A DNA stretch of 34,967 bases from Coriobacteriia bacterium (GCA_031292615.1 JARLGT010000127.1:1-34967); one strand, 5' to 3'; counted from the first letter of the stretch, positions 1 through 7,463 are shown. Notes: generated by a model from the letters alone, not told the origin. Program-made: numbers and translations.

Positions 1-453
1 CTGGCCGCCGGAGAGCGCGGCCGGCAACTTGTTGGCCTGATCGGCCATCTCGACTTGGTCGAGCAGGTGCAGTGCGCGCTTGGGTCGCTCGGCGGGCGAG
101 AACATGTTGCAGAAGTCCATCGGCAGCATGACGTTCTCGATGACCGTCAGTGTGGGCAGCAGCTGGAAGAACTGGAACACGACGCCGATGGTCTTGCCGC
201 GCCACACGGCAAGCTGGTTCTCGTTGAGCTTGTGCACTGGTGTGCCGTCGATGACCACCGTGCCGGAACTGGGACGGTCGATACCGGTGATCATGTTGAT
301 GAGCGTGGTCTTGCCGCTGCCCGACTTGCCGATTAGGCCGATGAACTCGCCCGCACCAACGTCGAGGTTGATTCCGCGCAGGGCAGTGAATGGCACCTCG
401 CCGGTGTCGTAAGTTTTGACGACCTCGGTCAAGCGAATGAGTGGCTCGAGCAT
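1..453 (-). CDS. ABC transporter ATP-binding protein, MacB/LolD type (partial, C-terminus off the window)
   Basis: This is the first 151 codons of an ABC ATPase that runs off the left edge. Visible motifs are the Walker A loop GKSGSGKT (residues 42-49), a Q-loop glutamine at residue 94 followed by [14 protein letters not shown], and the LSGGQ signature (147-151) exactly at the window edge. The Walker B and switch regions lie outside. The Q-loop context and short N-terminus fit the MacB/LolD family, which pairs with FtsX-like permeases to move lipoproteins, peptides or drugs across or out of the membrane; the substrate cannot be told from here. The ATG at 453 is chosen because AGGA lies 7 bases upstream. 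It is divergent from the small gene at 548. The family call is firm, the substrate unknown. Confidence 0.9.
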   Translation of the reverse strand, partial: MLEPLIRLTEVVKTYDTGEVPFTALRGINLDVGAGEFIGLIGKSGSGKTTLINMITGIDRPSSGTVVIDGTPVHKLNENQLAVWRGKTIGVVFQFFQLLPTLTVIENVMLPMDFCNMFSPAERPKRALHLLDQVEMADQANKLPAALSGGQ

Positions 454-474
454 GCAACACTCCTGTGAAAGTGG

Positions 475-484
475 ACTGCGCAGT
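475..484. promoter_or_regulatory. 10-bp perfect palindrome between divergent genes
   Basis: ACTGCGCAGT is a perfect palindrome, with near-symmetric flanks, lying 21 bases upstream of the ABC ATPase start and 63 bases upstream of the small gene at 548. Its position suits an operator. It resembles the ACTG-TCG-CAGT palindrome upstream of the Rrf2 gene near 12470, but the half-site spacing differs by one base. It could be chance. Confidence 0.25.
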
Positions 485-547
485 TCATGTTAGGGAATCT
501 ACCACGCGAAACCCATGCCTCGAAGCGACGTTCCTCAAGGAGCACAC

Positions 548-814
548 ATGTGCCAACCCAACCCACTGCCCAACTACTCGCCGAGAACCCTGGTCGCCGT
601 CATGGCCGCCGACGGCGATTCCGGTGCGAGCGGCCTGGGGTCCGGGGGCGCCGCACCCAATCCTCCCGCCGGCCCAAGTCCCGATGCGGCATGGCGAAAC
701 CTGAAACAGCCCATGCCCCTCGGCCGTAAGATCCGCCTCACGGTGCGCAACACGTCGATCAAGATCAAGACGCATCAGTCGTGTTGCGGCCACCCCGGCG
801 AACCCGGCTGTTGA
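548..814 (+). CDS. Small protein with C-terminal CCGHPGEPGC motif, function unknown
   Basis: This is an 88-residue protein I cannot assign to a named family. The ATG at 548 is preceded by a strong AAGGAG (537-542) with 5-base spacing, which supports real translation. Residues 20-48 are rich in Gly, Ala, Pro and Ser and look disordered. The last 30 residues change character: a basic beta-like stretch (RKIRLTVRN, KIKTHQ), then two adjacent cysteines and CGHPGEPGC at the very end. A terminal cluster of three Cys and one His suggests metal binding, a disulfide or a processed peptide. An internal ATG at 713 would give a 33-residue version but lacks a good ribosome site. It is divergent from the ABC exporter ATPase, so a shared role is possible but unproven. 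Confidence 0.65.
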   Translation: MCQPNPLPNYSPRTLVAVMAADGDSGASGLGSGGAAPNPPAGPSPDAAWRNLKQPMPLGRKIRLTVRNTSIKIKTHQSCCGHPGEPGC

Positions 815-858
815 ATGTAGTGGGAGCCGCCCCGTGAGGGTAGCTGCACTCAGGACGT

Positions 859-873
859 GGCCGCCTTTCGGCC
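859..873. terminator. Short GC hairpin between convergent genes
   Basis: GGCCG and CGGCC pair around a five-base loop (CCTTT) in the 85-base gap between the small gene ending at 814 and rsgA ending at 900. The stem is only 5 bp and no clear U-run follows, so this is a weak terminator candidate. Confidence 0.3.
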
Positions 874-899
874 TCAGCGCGATGGCCAAGCTACGCGCC

Positions 900-2009
900 C
901 TAGTGAGTCCGCTTGTCTTGATTGTCCTTGAAGAAGCGCTTGGCCGCCTTGCCCGAGACCTTGCTCGCCTGCTCCTTGGCCGCCCATGCCCGCTCATCTT
1001 GCTTGCGACCGAGTTCGACCATCTCGCCCTGCAACAGCCGATAGCTCTGGAGTCGGCGCGCGGGCAGCAAGCCGGCCTCGACCGCCGCGATGACGGCGCA
1101 GCCAGGCTCGCTGTTGTGGGTGCAGTCGCGAAAGCGGCACTTCTGCGACAGTGCATCGATATCGGGAAACGCGCTGGCGATGCCGTCACCGGCGTCCCAA
1201 AGCGCCAGCCCACGCATTCCCGGTGTGTCGATGATGATGCCGCCACCCGGTAGCTGCACCAGCTCGCGCGCGACGGTGATGTGGCGGCCCTTGTCGTCGC
1301 GCTCGCGCACGTGCCCGGTACGCTGCACCTCTTCGCCCACAAGTCCGTTGATGAGCGTCGACTTGCCCACACCCGATCCGCCGAGAAGCGCCGCGGTCGT
1401 CCCAACGGGAACCTGGGCTCGAACCTCCTCGAGGCCCTCGCCCGAGATGGCACTCTCGATGATGATAGGGACGTCGCCCGTCGACTCGGCGGCAAGTTTG
1501 CGCTGGTAGTCGGTGTCCTCGGCGACATCAGCCTTGCTCAAGATGACCACCGGTCGCGCCCCGCTCTCCCACGCAAGCACCAGCTCCCGCTCGAGGCGGC
1601 GAACGTTTAAGCCGCGACCGGACAGCGACTGCACGACAAAGACCACGTCGATGTTGGCAATGAGCACCTGCTCGCCTGTCGCCTCGCCGGGATCCTTGCG
1701 GGTGAAGGCTGTCTTGCGCGGGAGGATGGCTTCGATGATGGCGAGGTCGTGGCCCTCGGGCCGCGAGAGTGCCACCCAGTCGCCGACGACGGCTCGGCTA
1801 CCCGTGCCGCGCGTCTTGACGAGGTGCACGGCCGGCTCGGCGCGAACGAGGCCGCCAGCCGTGGCAACCATGGGGAACTCCCGGTCGACCCGCACCACGC
1901 GCGCCGGCTCGAAGCCCACCCCGCCCAGCTCGCCGAACGCAGCCCGCCAAGCCTCGGACCAGCCGAGGTCAGCGAGCGTTGGGTCGAAGCTGTAGGGGGC
2001 GTCTGACAC
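900..2009 (-). CDS. rsgA: Ribosome small subunit-dependent GTPase RsgA
   Basis: RsgA is a circularly permuted GTPase that acts late in 30S ribosomal subunit maturation in the cytoplasm. The 369-residue product has an N-terminal OB-fold region, then the permuted order G4 (SKAD, 158-161), G1 (GGSGVGKST, 210-218) and G3 (DTPG, 261-264), and a zinc-binding C-terminal domain with Cys291, Cys296, His298 and Cys304. The GTG at 2009 is chosen because the protein then starts with the family-like segment LADLGWSEAW. Upstream in-frame sequence back to 2192 is Arg/Ser-rich and overlaps metW, so it is not believable. No strong ribosome site is visible at the GTG. It lies 43 bases downstream of metW and may be the last gene of the met operon. 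Confidence 0.93.
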   Translation of the reverse strand: MSDAPYSFDPTLADLGWSEAWRAAFGELGGVGFEPARVVRVDREFPMVATAGGLVRAEPAVHLVKTRGTGSRAVVGDWVALSRPEGHDLAIIEAILPRKTAFTRKDPGEATGEQVLIANIDVVFVVQSLSGRGLNVRRLERELVLAWESGARPVVILSKADVAEDTDYQRKLAAESTGDVPIIIESAISGEGLEEVRAQVPVGTTAALLGGSGVGKSTLINGLVGEEVQRTGHVRERDDKGRHITVARELVQLPGGGIIIDTPGMRGLALWDAGDGIASAFPDIDALSQKCRFRDCTHNSEPGCAVIAAVEAGLLPARRLQSYRLLQGEMVELGRKQDERAWAAKEQASKVSGKAAKRFFKDNQDKRTH

Positions 2010-2052
2010 GCAGACAGCATAGCGCGAGCCGAGCGGCCACGCCCGTCGGCCA

Positions 2053-2673
2053 CTAGGACTTCGCGCGCACCACGGCAACGGCGGTGTCCGCGAGCAGGTT
2101 CGGCCACCAGTTGACCTCGTGGATCTCCTGGCGCCACTCCCCTGCACTGAGCGGAATCTCGCGCTCGATCTCCCCGCCGTTCGCCGAGACAAACTCGCGG
2201 AAGTCCTTCAGCGTGGTGTGGTGGATGTTGGGCGTGTCGTACCACGAGAACGGGATCGACTCGCTGACCGGCATGCGACCCTTGAACGCGAGGTAGCCTC
2301 GCACGCGCCAATGCCCGAAGTTCGGAAACGTGACGATTCCGCGCGCGCCCACTCGCAGCATCTCCCGCAACACGAGCGCGGGGTTGCGCATGACCTGGAT
2401 GGTCTGCGAGAGCACCACTACATCAAACGCCGCATCGGGATAGCCGATCAGGCCGTCGTCGAGGTCGGCCTGCACCACCGAGAGCCCACGGCCGAGTGCG
2501 GCCGCAATCTCCTCGGGCGCAAGCTCGATGCCGCGCACCTCGCAGCCGCGCTCGTCGCGCAGGTGCGCGATGAGCGAGCCGTCGCCGCAGCCGAGGTCGA
2601 GCACGCGCGAGCCGGGAGGCACGAGTGAGATGACGAGCTGCAGGTCGGCGCGCAGTAGGTCTGCAGCGCTCAT
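2053..2673 (-). CDS. metW: Methionine biosynthesis protein MetW (methyltransferase fold)
   Basis: The 206-residue protein has a class I SAM-binding fold: motif I VLDLGCGDGSL near residue 25 and a downstream FDVVVLSQTIQVM segment typical of MetW. MetW is found next to metX and is needed with it for homoserine acylation in several bacteria; its exact catalytic role is unclear. Its ATG overlaps the metX stop in an ATGA tetranucleotide (2670-2673), indicating translational coupling. The C-terminal half (PVSESIPFSWYDTPNIHHTTLKDF) also fits MetW rather than a generic methyltransferase. Confidence 0.9.
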   Translation of the reverse strand: MSAADLLRADLQLVISLVPPGSRVLDLGCGDGSLIAHLRDERGCEVRGIELAPEEIAAALGRGLSVVQADLDDGLIGYPDAAFDVVVLSQTIQVMRNPALVLREMLRVGARGIVTFPNFGHWRVRGYLAFKGRMPVSESIPFSWYDTPNIHHTTLKDFREFVSANGGEIEREIPLSAGEWRQEIHEVNWWPNLLADTAVAVVRAKS

Positions 2674-3875
2674 CGCGTCTCACACTCCTCGGAGTCGCCG
2701 GCGGCGAGGCGTGCGTCGCACAGCGCGCGGTCGAGGAACGGCTCGATGTAGCGGCGCTGCTCTTCGGGCTCGAGCAGGAACGCGTCGTGGCCGTACGGGC
2801 TCGGGATCTCGGCGAACGAGACCTCCTTGCCGGTGGCGCGAAGGGCGTCGAGCAGGCCCTTGGTCTGGTATGTGGGGAAGAGCCAGTCGCTGGAGAAGGT
2901 GAGCAGTAGCCAGCGCACGTCGCAGTCGGCGAGTGCCTCGGCGACAGAGTTGAAGCCCGAGGCAAGATCGAAGTAGTCCATCGCCTTGGTCATGTAGAGG
3001 TACGTGTTGGCGTCGAAGCGGTCGACGAACTTGCGGCCTTGGTACGCAAGATAGCTCTCGACCTCGAACTCGGTGACGAAGTCGAACGCGTGGTAGGCGC
3101 GGTCCTGCAGTCGACGGCCGAACTTTGCGCGCATCGATTCGTCGGACAGGTAGGTGATGTGGCCCACCATGCGCGCGATCGCCAAGCCCTGCTCGGGCTG
3201 GTCCTTGCCGTGGTAGTCGCCGCCCCTGAAGTTGGGGTCGGCCAAGATCGCCTGACGGCCCACCTCGTTGAAGCCGATCGCATGTGCGCCCAGACGCGGC
3301 GTCGTCGCCACGCCGATGCAGGTGCGCACACGTTGCGGGTAGAGCTTGGCCCACGCGAGCGCCTGCATGCCGCCCACAGACCCGCCCACAACCGCCACGA
3401 GCTGTTGCACGCCCAAGTGATCGAGGACGGCGACCTGGGCGTTAACCATGTCTTCGATGGTGACGAGCGGAAACGTGAGACCGTACGGCAGCCCGGTCGC
3501 GGGGTCGATCGACTCCGGACCGGTCGTGCCCGAGCAACCACCGAGCACGTTGCTGCAGATCACGAAGTACTTGCGGGTGTCGAACGCCATGCCCGGCCCG
3601 ACCATCACGTCCCACCAGCCGGCCTTCTCGACGCCGTTGCGATCGGGGCCGGTAGCGACGTGCGAGTCGCCAGTCAGGGCGTGACAGATCAAGACTGCGT
3701 TCGTGCCTTGCTCATCGAGCTCGCCCCACGTCTCGTAGACGATGTCGACGTGCGTCAGTCGCTTGCCCGAGACCAGGTCGAGCCCTCGGTCCAGCGTGCA
3801 GTACTGCGGCCCAGACGCGGGAGGCTGGGCCGCAGTACCGTCGACAGACTCGCTGTTGTCGTTGAGTTGGGTCAC
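2670..3875 (-). CDS. metX: Homoserine O-acyltransferase MetX
   Basis: A 401-residue alpha/beta-hydrolase-fold enzyme that transfers an acyl group from acyl-CoA to homoserine, the first committed step of methionine synthesis. Visible are an early CHALTGDSH segment, the nucleophile elbow GGSVGGMQ, the catalytic Asp region FSSDWLFP and the catalytic His region YGHDAF. Most MetX proteins use acetyl-CoA, but some that co-occur with MetW use succinyl-CoA, so acyl specificity is open. It overlaps metY upstream by ATGA (3872-3875) and metW downstream by ATGA. The first 25 residues are low-complexity and coincide with a large inverted repeat in the DNA. Confidence 0.95.
   Translation of the reverse strand: MTQLNDNSESVDGTAAQPPASGPQYCTLDRGLDLVSGKRLTHVDIVYETWGELDEQGTNAVLICHALTGDSHVATGPDRNGVEKAGWWDVMVGPGMAFDTRKYFVICSNVLGGCSGTTGPESIDPATGLPYGLTFPLVTIEDMVNAQVAVLDHLGVQQLVAVVGGSVGGMQALAWAKLYPQRVRTCIGVATTPRLGAHAIGFNEVGRQAILADPNFRGGDYHGKDQPEQGLAIARMVGHITYLSDESMRAKFGRRLQDRAYHAFDFVTEFEVESYLAYQGRKFVDRFDANTYLYMTKAMDYFDLASGFNSVAEALADCDVRWLLLTFSSDWLFPTYQTKGLLDALRATGKEVSFAEIPSPYGHDAFLLEPEEQRRYIEPFLDRALCDARLAAGDSEECETR
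3801..3838. repeat. Perfect 13-bp inverted repeat inside the 5' end of metX
   Basis: GTACTGCGGCCCA (3801-3813) and TGGGCCGCAGTAC (3826-3838) are exact reverse complements separated by 12 bases. In the mRNA this forms a strong hairpin about 37 bases after the metX start codon, within the codons for the disordered N-terminus. No U-run follows it in the direction of transcription. It could tune metX translation, stabilise mRNA or weakly terminate. Confidence 0.7.
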
Positions 3876-5173
3876 ACCTGCTCCAGGGCCTGCTCCAGGT
3901 CGGCGACGATGTCGGCGATGTCCTCGATACCGACCGAGAGGCGCACAAAGTCCGGACCGATGCCGGCACGCACGAGCTCCTCATCGGAAAGCTGCGAGTG
4001 AGTTGTGGTGGCAGGATGGATGATAAGCGATTTCGCATCACCGACGTTGGCAAGGTGCGAGAACAGCTTGACCTCCTCGATGAGCTTCTGGCCGGCGTCG
4101 GCTCCGCCCTTGACGCCGAAGACCACAACCCCGCCATAACCGCCCGACAGAAACTCGTCGGCGTTGGCCTTGGTGGGGTGGTTCTCGAGGCCCGGATACG
4201 TTACCCAGGCCACCTTGGGATGCGACTGCAGGTACTTCGCCACGGCCAAGGCGTTGTGCGAGTGGCGCTCCACCCGAAGGCCCAGCGTCTCGACGCCTAA
4301 GAGGATCTGCTGCGCGTTGAAGGGCGACAGAGTAGCGCCGATGTCGCGGAGCAAGTTGACGCGCAAGCGGATCGCGAATGCCACGTTTCCCAAACCGGGG
4401 AAGTCGCCGAAGACGTCCCAGAACTTCAAGCCGTGGTAGCTCGCATCCGGCTCGGTGAACTGCGGGAATCGGCCGTTGCCCCAGTCGAAGTTGCCACCGT
4501 CGACCACGATGCCGCCGAGGGACGTGCCGTGGCCCCCGATCCACTTCGTCAGCGATTCGATGACGACCGCGGCGCCGTGCTCAATCGGGCGCGTGAGGTA
4601 CGGCGTCGCGAACGTGTTGTCGACGACGAGCGGCACGCCCAACTCGCGTCCGGCGTTGGCCAGTGCCCGGATGTTGGGAACGTCGAGGCGCGGGTTGCCC
4701 ACGGTCTCCACATACCAGGCCTTGGTGTTGGCGTCGGTCGCGTCGATGAAGCCCTGCACGTCGGTGGGCTCGGCGAACGAAACGTCGATGCCAAGGCGCT
4801 TGAATGTGTGCAGGAATATGTTCCAGGTGCCGCCGTAGAGCGACGTTGAGGAGACGATGTTGTCGCCCGAACCGGCAAGATTGAGCAGCGCCAGGTTCTC
4901 GGCGGCGTGACCCGAGGCCGTTGCCACAGCTGCTGAACCGCCGTGCAACGCAGCGATGCGCTGCTCAAGTACGTCGGTCGTCGGGTTCATCAGCCGCGTG
5001 TAGATGTTGCCGAAGGCGCGCAACGCAAAGAGATCGGCTGCGTGATCCGTGCTCTCGAAGTTGTAGGCCACCGTCTGGTAGATCGGAACGGCGCGCGAAC
5101 CGGTGGAGGGGTCGGCGCTCTGCCCGGCGTGGATGGAAAGCGTGTCGAAACGCGGGGTGGTCGAGTCGCTCAT
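3872..5173 (-). CDS. metY: O-acetylhomoserine sulfhydrylase MetY
   Basis: A 433-residue PLP enzyme of the Cys/Met metabolism family. It makes homocysteine from O-acylhomoserine and sulfide in the cytoplasm. The PLP-binding lysine is Lys210 in SLTKWIGGHGTSLGG, and the VVDNTFATPYL segment supplies the cofactor-binding Asp (185). Length and the GGHGTSLGG context fit MetY better than the shorter MetB/MetC enzymes. It is the first structural gene of metY-metX-metW. The ATG at 5173 has only a weak GAGAG-type ribosome site, and the gene is preceded by a leader of about 365 bases with a Met-rich peptide and hairpins. Confidence 0.95.
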   Translation of the reverse strand: MSDSTTPRFDTLSIHAGQSADPSTGSRAVPIYQTVAYNFESTDHAADLFALRAFGNIYTRLMNPTTDVLEQRIAALHGGSAAVATASGHAAENLALLNLAGSGDNIVSSTSLYGGTWNIFLHTFKRLGIDVSFAEPTDVQGFIDATDANTKAWYVETVGNPRLDVPNIRALANAGRELGVPLVVDNTFATPYLTRPIEHGAAVVIESLTKWIGGHGTSLGGIVVDGGNFDWGNGRFPQFTEPDASYHGLKFWDVFGDFPGLGNVAFAIRLRVNLLRDIGATLSPFNAQQILLGVETLGLRVERHSHNALAVAKYLQSHPKVAWVTYPGLENHPTKANADEFLSGGYGGVVVFGVKGGADAGQKLIEEVKLFSHLANVGDAKSLIIHPATTTHSQLSDEELVRAGIGPDFVRLSVGIEDIADIVADLEQALEQV

Positions 5174-5218
5174 GATAGTCAGCTCTCTCTCAAAGTCCGT
5201 ATCTGAATGGAACGATAC

Positions 5219-5244
5219 CCGACCGCGGAGGAATCAGCGGTCGG
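5219..5244 (-). terminator. Putative attenuator hairpin before metY
   Basis: In the transcript CCGACCGC (5244-5237) pairs perfectly with GCGGTCGG (5226-5219) around a ten-base loop. The leader-peptide stop codon lies in the loop. No U-run follows, so intrinsic termination is not certain; many GC-rich actinobacterial terminators also lack one. The 5' arm can pair instead with GTCGGC (5278-5273), which would prevent this hairpin. Confidence 0.5.
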
Positions 5245-5338
5245 CCAGTGGCCGCCCGAGTTCGGCGCGTGCGCCGACAAACCCGGGCTGGGTCATCATC
5301 ATGTCCATCATCATCACGAACTCAGAGGGGCGACACAT
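5234..5338 (-). CDS. Met-rich leader peptide of the metYXW operon (candidate)
   Basis: A 34-codon reading frame starts with MCRPSEFV, then has three Met codons, one Asp codon and three more Met codons (residues 9-15), and stops within the attenuator hairpin. Seven Met in the first 15 residues, directly upstream of methionine synthesis genes, is what a ribosome-stalling attenuation peptide would look like. A consensus AAGGAGG lies upstream but 16 bases from the ATG, which is longer than ideal; a weak GAGAG lies closer. The peptide itself probably has no function after translation. The opposite strand reads as a His-rich stretch, but no histidine gene follows on that side. Confidence 0.55.
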   Translation of the reverse strand: MCRPSEFVMMMDMMMTQPGFVGARAELGRPLADR

Positions 5339-5544
5339 GATTGCTCTCGATCCACCTCCTTCGCCTTTTCGAGCCCGTCTCCGGGCTGGTAAGAGTGGGA
5401 GGCCGCCGAGGCGACTACCCGTTCTTGGTTGGCCCAGTTTCGCGTCAATCTGCACGCCGGTCAAGGAACCATTCCGCACCCAACCAGGGTCGTTGGTGAG
5501 TTGCAGCGCTATCCTCGGACGTCGAAGGCAGGCTGGCGGGCACG

Positions 5545-5573
5545 GGTATAGTTGTGGACGTCGCGCAGGGCAA
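5545..5573 (-). promoter_or_regulatory. Predicted promoter of the metYXW operon
   Basis: On the minus strand TTGCCC (5573-5568) and TATACC (5550-5545) are separated by exactly 17 bases, each matching 4 of 6 consensus positions. Start would be near 5537. The assignment is by motif and position only. The same short region also has TATAGT on the plus strand (5547-5552), which may serve the flavin reductase gene. Confidence 0.45.
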
Positions 5574-5620
5574 TCGCCCCGAAGCGGCGAAACAGGCGGC
5601 AAACGAGAGGACTCGCAGCC

Positions 5621-6208
5621 ATGAAGCAACTCCTTGGGCCGGTCGATCGACTCTATCCGATGCCATGCGTACTGGTTGTCGGCGGCACGATGCAGCAGGC
5701 CGACACGCTCGCGGTCGCTTGGATCAACATCGTCTCGTCCACGCCCGCCACCATCGCGATGGGCCTACGCCGTACTCGGCGAACGCTGGAGCTCATCCGC
5801 GAGAGCGGCGAGTTCACGGTCAACGTTCCCGACACTTCGATGGCGGCGGCGGTCGACTACTGCGGCACGACCCCCGGGCGCGAGCGCGACAAGTTCGCCG
5901 ACGCCGGCCTGACGCTGATCGACTCGGCGGTCGTCAAGACGCCGATCATCGCCGAGTGCGCGTTTAACGTGGAGTGCCGAGTGACGCAGGAGGTCGCGGT
6001 CGGCGAGTACGTCGTGGTGCTCGGCGAGGTAGTCGAGGCGCACGCCGAGGAGCATGTCCTGCGCGCGGGCACCAACCTCGTCGAGATGGACGCTCTCGAC
6101 CCGCTTATCTACTGCGCTGGCGTTCGCGAGTACCGCGCGCTCGGCGCGAAGGTTGCCGACGCGTACCAAGTCGGTCGTCAGGTCAAGGACGGACTCGCCG
6201 ATGAGTGA
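5621..6208 (+). CDS. Flavin reductase family protein (FMN-binding split barrel)
   Basis: A 195-residue protein of the flavin reductase-like domain family, which binds FMN and often reduces flavin with NAD(P)H or acts as a flavoprotein of unknown substrate. The signature order is visible: YPMPCVLVVGG near the start, LAVAWINIVSSTPATIAMGLRRTRRTLELI, then GEFTVNVPDTSMAAAVDYCGT. The ATG at 5621 is chosen because GAGAGG lies 10 bases upstream and the protein then begins with the conserved domain. It overlaps the acetyltransferase gene by 8 bases (ATGAGTGA), so the two are probably co-transcribed. The substrate is unknown. Confidence 0.88.
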   Translation: MKQLLGPVDRLYPMPCVLVVGGTMQQADTLAVAWINIVSSTPATIAMGLRRTRRTLELIRESGEFTVNVPDTSMAAAVDYCGTTPGRERDKFADAGLTLIDSAVVKTPIIAECAFNVECRVTQEVAVGEYVVVLGEVVEAHAEEHVLRAGTNLVEMDALDPLIYCAGVREYRALGAKVADAYQVGRQVKDGLADE

Positions 6209-6686
6209 CACCACGCCCACCAGCCACGCCTCGGCGCTCATACGGCGAGCGACCCGCGACGAGTCCTCGGCCGTCGCAGGTGTCATCCGTGACGGCTTCA
6301 AGACCGTCGCCGACGCCATCGGCCAAGACATCCCGCCGCTGCACGAGACCGCGGCCGACGTCGAGGAGACATTCGACGCCGGTGATGCCGTGTTGGTCGC
6401 CGAAAGCGACGGCCGCCTCGTCGGCACCGTGCGCGCCGAGAGCCTCGAAGGCGGTGGTGTGATGGTGCGACGGCTCGCGGTTCTGCCAGAGGTTCGCGGC
6501 CGCGGAGTCGCTCGCTCGCTGATGCGCGCGCTTGAGGACGCCTACCCCGACGCGCCGCGCTTCGAGCTGTTCACCGGCGCGATGGCCACCGGACCGATCG
6601 CTCTGTACGAGTCGCTCGGCTACAAGCTCATCGAGCCACGCGAGGAGATGGGCTTCCCGCTCGTCTGGTTCGAGAAGTGCCGCTAG
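6201..6686 (+). CDS. GNAT family N-acetyltransferase
   Basis: A 161-residue single-domain acetyltransferase. The acetyl-CoA pyrophosphate loop is RGRGVA (99-104), preceded by the strand VRRLAVLPEV. The late motif ALYESLGYK (134-142) is also characteristic. Such enzymes acetylate small amines, antibiotics or protein N-termini; nothing here identifies the substrate. The start at 6201 overlaps the flavin reductase stop. Its own stop lies in a CTAG (6683-6686) that also carries the stop of the converging methyltransferase gene, so the two ends overlap by 4 bases. Confidence 0.92.
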   Translation: MSDTTPTSHASALIRRATRDESSAVAGVIRDGFKTVADAIGQDIPPLHETAADVEETFDAGDAVLVAESDGRLVGTVRAESLEGGGVMVRRLAVLPEVRGRGVARSLMRALEDAYPDAPRFELFTGAMATGPIALYESLGYKLIEPREEMGFPLVWFEKCR

Positions 6687-7408
6687 GCCCGCTCGATCAG
6701 CGCGAGGTTGGCGTCCACGATCGGCATTGCGTCGACCGCTGAGTGCAGCTCGGCCGGTCGGATCTCGCGCACAACCCACTCGGGCCCGGCGAACACTGCG
6801 CGGATCTCGGCTTCGCTGACACGCCGAGGCCCCCATGTACCGGGAACGCGGTCGGAGAAGCACAGCATCGTGTACACGCCGCCGGGTGCGAGCTTCTCGG
6901 CGAGCTTGGCGGCGAAATCCGCGCGCTGCTCGTCGGAAAGCGCGTGAAAGAAGCCGACGTCGGTCACCGAGTGAAACTTGCCGATGAGCTCGGGCAGCGC
7001 ATCGAGTACGTCGGCTGTGCGGAAGCAGACGTCGAGCCCTCGGCGGGCGGCGCGAGCCTTCGCGGTGTCGACCGCGGCCGACACCGCATCGATACCGGTC
7101 ACGTCGTGGTCGCGCGAGGCTAAGAACAGCGCCGTCTCGCCGGTTCCGCAGCCCACATCGAGCACGCGCGGGCCGAAAACACCGGCGTCCTCAAGGGCCA
7201 CGATCTCAGGCTGTGGTTTGTCGATGTCCCACGGCGCCTCGCCCCCGGCGTACTGCCGATGGAAGACCGCGTGCGGTTGATCACCGGTGGCAGCGTCAGC
7301 GCCCGCGCCCGAGCCTGGACCGCCCGGCACGTCGGCGGGGTGACCGCCACCAGCGCCGTCCGGTCGCTTCATGCCCGGCGTCCGGGGAATCCAGCTCGGG
7401 TGTCCCAT
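6683..7408 (-). CDS. Class I SAM-dependent methyltransferase
   Basis: A 241-residue protein with motif I VLDVGCGTGETALFLA (from residue 82), the acidic strand VTGIDAVSAAV and a later LAPGGVYTMLCFSD. The family resembles small-molecule methyltransferases of the TehB/thiopurine type, and the substrate is not evident. The first 45 residues are Gly/Pro/Ala-rich and probably disordered. The ATG at 7408 is preferred over an in-frame TTG at 7423 because GGAGG sits 8 bases before the ATG and would overlap the TTG reading. Confidence 0.88.
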   Translation of the reverse strand: MGHPSWIPRTPGMKRPDGAGGGHPADVPGGPGSGAGADAATGDQPHAVFHRQYAGGEAPWDIDKPQPEIVALEDAGVFGPRVLDVGCGTGETALFLASRDHDVTGIDAVSAAVDTAKARAARRGLDVCFRTADVLDALPELIGKFHSVTDVGFFHALSDEQRADFAAKLAEKLAPGGVYTMLCFSDRVPGTWGPRRVSEAEIRAVFAGPEWVVREIRPAELHSAVDAMPIVDANLALIERA

Positions 7409-7463
7409 CTCTTGAACCTCCAACTTTGTCGCCCACCGCCCGCTCTTGTGTCGGCTTCTGGGA

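Larger units (their letters stand above)
5174..5537 (-). promoter_or_regulatory. Long structured leader of the metYXW operon
   Basis: From the predicted start site near 5537 to the metY start there are about 365 bases of leader. Reading along the transcript it holds CCGAGG (5518-5513), able to pair with CCTCGG (5407-5402). Inside that is a TGGTTGG/CCAACCA 7-bp pair (left arm near 5488, right arm near 5428). Then come an AGCCCG-GAGA-CGGGCT hairpin (5387-5372), an AAGGAGGT ribosome site (5361-5354), the Met-rich leader peptide (5338-5234) and a strong 8-bp hairpin (5244-5219). It does not match the SAM-I or SAM-IV cores as I know them. The whole looks like a regulatory leader, most likely an attenuator. 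Confidence 0.6.

Noticed and set aside
5280-5345. Plus-strand frame with a run of His codons opposite the Met leader.
   Set aside because: It would suggest a histidine attenuator, but the plus-strand gene downstream is a flavin reductase, not a his gene, while the minus strand leads to met genes.
5402-5520. Resemblance to an SAH riboswitch: the minus strand reads CCGAGGATAGCGCTGCAAC, close to the SAH 5' core, and CCTCGG can pair with it about 110 bases on.
   Set aside because: The 3' conserved part (a CAGGCUCGG-like strand and a GCGCUC pseudoknot arm) is not found, and two extra bases interrupt the core. A covariance-model search with the SAH family would decide; a significant hit spanning both arms would revive it.
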